A stretch of 16,841 bases of DNA from Xanthobacteraceae bacterium (GTDB taxonomy: Bacteria > Pseudomonadota > Alphaproteobacteria > Rhizobiales > Xanthobacteraceae): NCBI GenBank assembly GCA_019746355.1, contig JAIESC010000166.1, positions 1-16,841 of the forward strand. The letters run 5' to 3'. Position numbers and translations under genes: made by a program. This document shows, one piece after another, positions 13,271-16,841 of the stretch; position 1 is the stretch's first letter; the number at the start of each line of letters is the position of its first letter. Below the pieces are notes generated by a model, which did not search any database, was not told where the DNA came from, and saw nothing but the letters and a program-made list of their open reading frames with translations.

Positions 13271-15016
13271 TCAGTTGGCCTGCCGGCGCAGGAACGCCGG
13301 GATCTCCAACTGGTCATCGTCCACAGCCTTGTGCACAGGCAAAGCGGGCCGGCCGTGCATGTCGAGACCCTGCGGGGCCGCCGGCGCGGGCTGGGGCCGC
13401 TTGGCGTATTCCGAAACCGGGTCCGGCATGCGGGGCGGCTGGCGCGGCGGCAGCGGCGGCATGGCCGGACGATGCTCCGCGACGGGAGCCGGCGCAGGCG
13501 CCGGTGCCTCGCTCTCCTCACGGCGGCCAAGCCCAACCTGGGCCAGCCGCTGCAACAGCGACAGACGCTGCTTCTCCGGACCGGTGTCGGCCGGCTCGGC
13601 CTGCCGGGCACGAAGCTGGTTCTGCGCCGGCAGCGGCAGCTCGTCGAGCCGCGGCATGCGCGGGGCCCGCGCATGCTCCGGTGCCGGCGGGATGAACGTC
13701 TTCGGCATCTCCTGTGGCGCGGGCTCGGCCATCACCGGCTCCACGAACAGCGAGGGCTTCGGCGTGATCGAGCGGACCGTAACGTCTTCCAGCGCCGGCG
13801 GCGGCTGCAACGCAGCGGCGACGGCCGCGGTCGCGGCGTGCTCGAACGACTGCCGCGGCGCGGGCGGCGGAGCCACCGGAGCGGCCATCGGCGCAGCGAC
13901 AGGTGCGGGAGCCGGCGCGCGCAGCTGCGGCTGCTGCGCCTGCACGTCGTGGCGTTCGACGCGCTCGGCGGCGATGCGCTGGGTGTCGACGCGCAGCCGC
14001 TGCGTCAGCTCGGCGATGCGCGAATCCGCCGGCGGGCGCTGCGCGTGCGCGACGGTGTCGATGCCGGTCGCCACCACGGAGACGCGGATGATGCCTTCGA
14101 GGCTTTCGTCGAAGGTCGCGCCGACGATGATGTTGGCTTCCTGGTCCACTTCCTCGCGGATGCGGGTGGCCGCCTCGTCGACCTCATAGAGCGTGAGGTC
14201 CTTGCCGCCGGTGATCGAGATCAGCAGGCCGCGGGCGCCCTTCATCGACACGTCGTCGATCAACGGATTGGCGATCGCGGCTTCGGCCGAGCGCAACGCA
14301 CGCTTCTCGCCGGAGGCTTCGCCGGTGCCCATCATCGCCTTGCCCATCTCGCGCATGACGGCGCGGACGTCGGCGAAGTCGAGGTTGATCAGGCCTTCCT
14401 TGACCATCAGGTCGGTGATGCAGGCCACGCCCGAGTAGAGCACCTGATCGGCCATCGCAAAGGCGTCGGCGAAGGTGGTCTTCTCGTTCGCCACCCGGAA
14501 CAGATTCTGGTTCGGGATGATGATCTGGGTGTCCACGCACTTCTGCAGCTCGCCGATGCCGGCTTCGGCGAAGCGCATGCGGCGGGCGCCCTCGAAGTGG
14601 AACGGCTTGGTGACCACGCCGACCGTGAGGATGCCCAGCTCCTTGGCGACGCGCGCGACGACCGGGGCCGCACCGGTGCCAGTGCCGCCGCCCATGCCGG
14701 CGGTGACGAACACCATATGTGCGCCGGTCAGGTGATCGCGGATCTCATCGATCACCTCCTCGGCCGCGGCGCGTCCGACGTCCGGCTGGGAGCCTGCGCC
14801 GAGACCCTCGGTGACCTGCACGCCCATCTGGATGATGCGCTCGGCCTTCGAAAGGGTGAGCGCCTGGGCGTCGGTGTTGGCGACGACGAAGTCGACACCC
14901 TGAAGCCCGGCGGAGATCATGTTGTTGACGGCATTGCCGCCCGCCCCACCGACACCGAACACGGTCAGCCGCGGCTTGAGCTCTCGGATATCGGGGATCT
15001 TCAGGTTGATGCTCAT
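13271..15016 (-). CDS. ftsZ: Cell division protein FtsZ
   Basis: Tubulin-like GTPase that polymerises into the cytokinetic ring. The globular domain covers about 1-320. It has [13 protein letters not shown] at 21-33, the tubulin signature GGGTGTG at 109-115, and the T7 loop NLDFADV at 211-217 with the catalytic aspartates D213 and D216. A long Ala/Pro-rich linker runs from about 325 to 565. The protein ends with the conserved C-terminal peptide [16 protein letters not shown], which binds FtsA and other tethers. At 581 residues it has the long-linker form usual in Bradyrhizobium-like bacteria. ATG 15016 has AGAGG 5 nt upstream. It lies 121 nt after ftsA and is followed by a strong hairpin. The assignment is certain. 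Confidence 0.98.
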   Translation of the reverse strand: MSINLKIPDIRELKPRLTVFGVGGAGGNAVNNMISAGLQGVDFVVANTDAQALTLSKAERIIQMGVQVTEGLGAGSQPDVGRAAAEEVIDEIRDHLTGAHMVFVTAGMGGGTGTGAAPVVARVAKELGILTVGVVTKPFHFEGARRMRFAEAGIGELQKCVDTQIIIPNQNLFRVANEKTTFADAFAMADQVLYSGVACITDLMVKEGLINLDFADVRAVMREMGKAMMGTGEASGEKRALRSAEAAIANPLIDDVSMKGARGLLISITGGKDLTLYEVDEAATRIREEVDQEANIIVGATFDESLEGIIRVSVVATGIDTVAHAQRPPADSRIAELTQRLRVDTQRIAAERVERHDVQAQQPQLRAPAPAPVAAPMAAPVAPPPAPRQSFEHAATAAVAAALQPPPALEDVTVRSITPKPSLFVEPVMAEPAPQEMPKTFIPPAPEHARAPRMPRLDELPLPAQNQLRARQAEPADTGPEKQRLSLLQRLAQVGLGRREESEAPAPAPAPVAEHRPAMPPLPPRQPPRMPDPVSEYAKRPQPAPAAPQGLDMHGRPALPVHKAVDDDQLEIPAFLRRQAN

Positions 15017-15137
15017 GTTTGCCTCTTGCTTGGGCGAACGTACGGGGACGCCGCCATGTCCTGCCGGCCTGCCCCCGGCGGATTCGGGAAACCGGAAACT
15101 CGGGTGAAACGCATGGTGTCGATCGGGAGTGCGCTCA

Positions 15138-16454
15138 TCAGAAGCTCTCCCTCAGCCATCGTCCGACCCGGGCGATGTAGCCTGTCCCTGTCATCAGTTG
15201 CCGCGTTCGCCGCGGTTCGAAGTGTTCGAGGTGCGCCGCCTGCGGATAGACCAACAGGCCCGTTGCCACGGCAAAGGCCGGGCCCTTGGCGGATTCCGGC
15301 AGGCCCGAGACGCCGAGCGGGCGGCCGACACGGACCGGACGGTTGAGGATGCTGGCGGCAAGCTCCGGCAATCCGGTGAGCTGGCTGACGCCGCCGGTCA
15401 GGATAGCGCGGGCACGCGGCTCGTTCGCAAACGACGACGCCGCGAGGCGATCTCGAACCATTTCGAGAATCTCCTCGATCCTCGGCTTGATGATGCGAAC
15501 CAGACTCGCACGGGATACGAACTGGGGAGGCTCGCGGTCGTCCTCGTTGACCGCCGGCACCGTAATCATGTCGCGCTCGTCAGACCCCCCCGCGAGCACG
15601 CTGCCGTAGAACGTCTTGATTCGTTCTGCATCAGAGATACGAGCGTTCAGGCCGCGTGCCAAGTCCATCGTCACGTGGTTGCCGCCGAGCGCGAAGCCGT
15701 CGCAATGGGTGAAGCGGCCCCCGGAATACACGGCTACCGTGGTGGTCCCAGCCCCCATGTCGATCAGCGCTGCGCCGGTGTCCGCCTCGTCGTCGGCGAT
15801 CACCGACAGGCCGGCCACGTAGGGCGCGGCGACCATGGTCTCGACCTGGAGATGGCAGCGCTCGACCGCCAGCATCAGGTTGCGCGCCGCCGCCACGTCG
15901 GCGGTCACCACGTGCATGTCGACGCCGAATTCGCGGGCCAGCATGCCGCGCGGCTCGCCGACGCCGCGCACGCCATCGAGCGCGTAACCGATCGGCACGG
16001 AATGCAGCACGACCCGGCCGGAGCGCACCGAATGGTGGCAGCCCGCCGCCAGGGCGCGCGCGATATCACCGTCGGTGACGCTGGAGCCCGCCACATTGAC
16101 GTTGACCGCATAGAATTCGCTCGACGGGCGGCCGGACGACACCGACAGCACCACCGATTCAAGCTGCACCGAGGCGTCGCGCTCGGCGAGATCGACCGCA
16201 TGGCGCACCGCCTCCTCGGCCTCGGCGAGGTTGATCACCGCGCCGCCCTTCATGCCACGCGCTTCGGTATGGCCAACGCCGAGGATCTCGATGCCGTGGC
16301 TTCGCCGCCGCAGCACGTCCTGCGGCGATTGCGGCTTCAGCCGCGCGATCAGGCAGACGATCTTGCTGGTGCCGATGTCGAGCGCCGCGACGATGGCGGA
16401 ACGGCGCGGCGACACCGGTTTCATCTTTGGGGTGAAACCCTCGCGGAGGCTCAA
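15138..16454 (-). CDS. ftsA: Cell division protein FtsA (TTG start)
   Basis: Actin-like ATPase that tethers FtsZ filaments to the membrane; 438 residues. The first phosphate motif is ALDIGTSK at 24-31, and the second is [12 protein letters not shown] at about 229-240. [16 protein letters not shown] near the end is the adenosine-binding region. The protein ends [13 protein letters not shown], an amphipathic membrane-targeting helix. The start is TTG 16454, which overlaps the ftsQ TGA. GGGAGG lies 6 nt upstream, while the next ATG (residue 11) has no SD, so the rare start is well supported and implies coupling to ftsQ. The gene is in the standard ftsQ-ftsA-ftsZ order, with 121 nt before ftsZ that probably hold extra ftsZ expression signals. 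Confidence 0.96.
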   Translation of the reverse strand: MSLREGFTPKMKPVSPRRSAIVAALDIGTSKIVCLIARLKPQSPQDVLRRRSHGIEILGVGHTEARGMKGGAVINLAEAEEAVRHAVDLAERDASVQLESVVLSVSSGRPSSEFYAVNVNVAGSSVTDGDIARALAAGCHHSVRSGRVVLHSVPIGYALDGVRGVGEPRGMLAREFGVDMHVVTADVAAARNLMLAVERCHLQVETMVAAPYVAGLSVIADDEADTGAALIDMGAGTTTVAVYSGGRFTHCDGFALGGNHVTMDLARGLNARISDAERIKTFYGSVLAGGSDERDMITVPAVNEDDREPPQFVSRASLVRIIKPRIEEILEMVRDRLAASSFANEPRARAILTGGVSQLTGLPELAASILNRPVRVGRPLGVSGLPESAKGPAFAVATGLLVYPQAAHLEHFEPRRTRQLMTGTGYIARVGRWLRESF

Positions 16455-16841
16455 GCGGCGCCTCCCTTCTTCTTGTTCTTGGCCTTGATGGCTTCGAGGC
16501 GGGCGGCCGCGGGCTCGTCCGCGAGACGGACGGTGACACGGTCGGCCAGGCGCAGATCGACCACGGTGATGTCGCGGCTGAGCAGCTTGTTGTCGCGGTC
16601 GAGCTGCACCAGGGTATCGAGTGCCTTCGCCGCGTCGGTCTCGGGCAGTCGCACGTCGATGCCGTTCTTGAGCACGACGTTCCAGCGCCGCTCGGCGACG
16701 AACACCGCCGCATGCATCTGCTCGCGCAGCAGCGGATACTGCTCAAGGAGCGCGAGGAAGTCCTTGGCCTTGGTCTCGGCGCCGATACCGACCACCAGCG
16801 GCAGCTTGGCGAAGCGGGCGCTGACGAACGGCTCGACCACC
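16451..16841 (-). CDS. ftsQ: Cell division protein FtsQ, C-terminal part (runs off right edge)
   Basis: The last 130 or so residues of FtsQ, the bitopic inner-membrane protein that links early and late division proteins through FtsB/FtsL. The visible part is the periplasmic beta domain and C-terminus: LPLVVGIGAETKAKDFLALL, RRWNVVLKNGIDVRLPETDA and DITVVDLRLADRVTVRL, and a Lys-rich end [11 protein letters not shown]. The POTRA domain and membrane segment lie beyond position 16841. The stop codon overlaps the TTG of ftsA. Identity rests on this C-terminal pattern together with the invariant position before ftsA. Confidence 0.93.
   Translation of the reverse strand, partial: VVEPFVSARFAKLPLVVGIGAETKAKDFLALLEQYPLLREQMHAAVFVAERRWNVVLKNGIDVRLPETDAAKALDTLVQLDRDNKLLSRDITVVDLRLADRVTVRLADEPAAARLEAIKAKNKKKGGAA
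16461..16466 (-). promoter_or_regulatory. Shine-Dalgarno deciding the ftsA TTG start
   Basis: GGGAGG on the minus strand lies 6 nt before TTG 16454, within the end of ftsQ. It makes the TTG, not the internal ATG ten codons later, the likely start of FtsA. Confidence 0.75.

Noticed and set aside
15013..15114. A 33-codon frame between ftsA and ftsZ whose TGA overlaps the ftsZ ATG
   Set aside because: The ATGA overlap hints at coupling, but the frame has no SD and no sign of a conserved peptide.
13331..15346. A 671-codon plus-strand frame opposite ftsZ
   Set aside because: It is antisense to a certain gene, is rich in Arg/Ala/Gly as expected from GC-rich complement codons, and has no domain.

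Overview
The window is high-GC DNA with an alphaproteobacterial division-cluster order. On the minus strand it reads ftsQ (partial), ftsA, ftsZ, lpxC, bamD and, at the far left, recN (partial). The AP-rich FtsZ linker, the FtsA and LpxC sequences and the Crp-type regulator point to Hyphomicrobiales, probably a Bradyrhizobium/Rhodopseudomonas/Afipia-like member of Nitrobacteraceae. The family placement is an inference from protein resemblance; no search was run.

Right part (10819-16841): a housekeeping block read leftward. It holds the FtsQ C-terminus, FtsA (TTG start overlapping the ftsQ stop), FtsZ with a hairpin after its stop, a 462-nt gene-free interval, LpxC, and the lipoprotein BamD. 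Together these cover septum assembly, lipid A commitment and outer-membrane protein assembly. recN (1-728, minus), which directly follows bamD in the Caulobacter-type order, lies about 10 kb further left.

Middle (910-10770): a metabolic transport island between bamD and recN. On the minus strand a substrate-binding protein is followed by LivH, LivM, LivG and LivF. Then come a hairpin-rich 250-nt gap, a second LivH, a second LivM, and a small exported FixH/YtkA-like protein. Divergent from the binding protein, on the plus strand, are a Crp/Fnr-family regulator gene whose frame is broken by one base in a T5 run, and an AMP-forming acyl-CoA ligase with a strongly basic 42-residue N-terminal tail. 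The likely logic is HAAT-type import of an amino acid or organic acid, CoA activation by the ligase, and local control by the regulator. The substrate cannot be read from the sequence.

I found no tRNA, rRNA, CRISPR array or transposase. The most interesting points are the island between bamD and recN, two permease pairs sharing one ATPase pair and one binding protein, the palindromic element at 3209-3456, the frameshifted regulator with an overlapping upstream mini-ORF, and the histone-like tail on the ligase.
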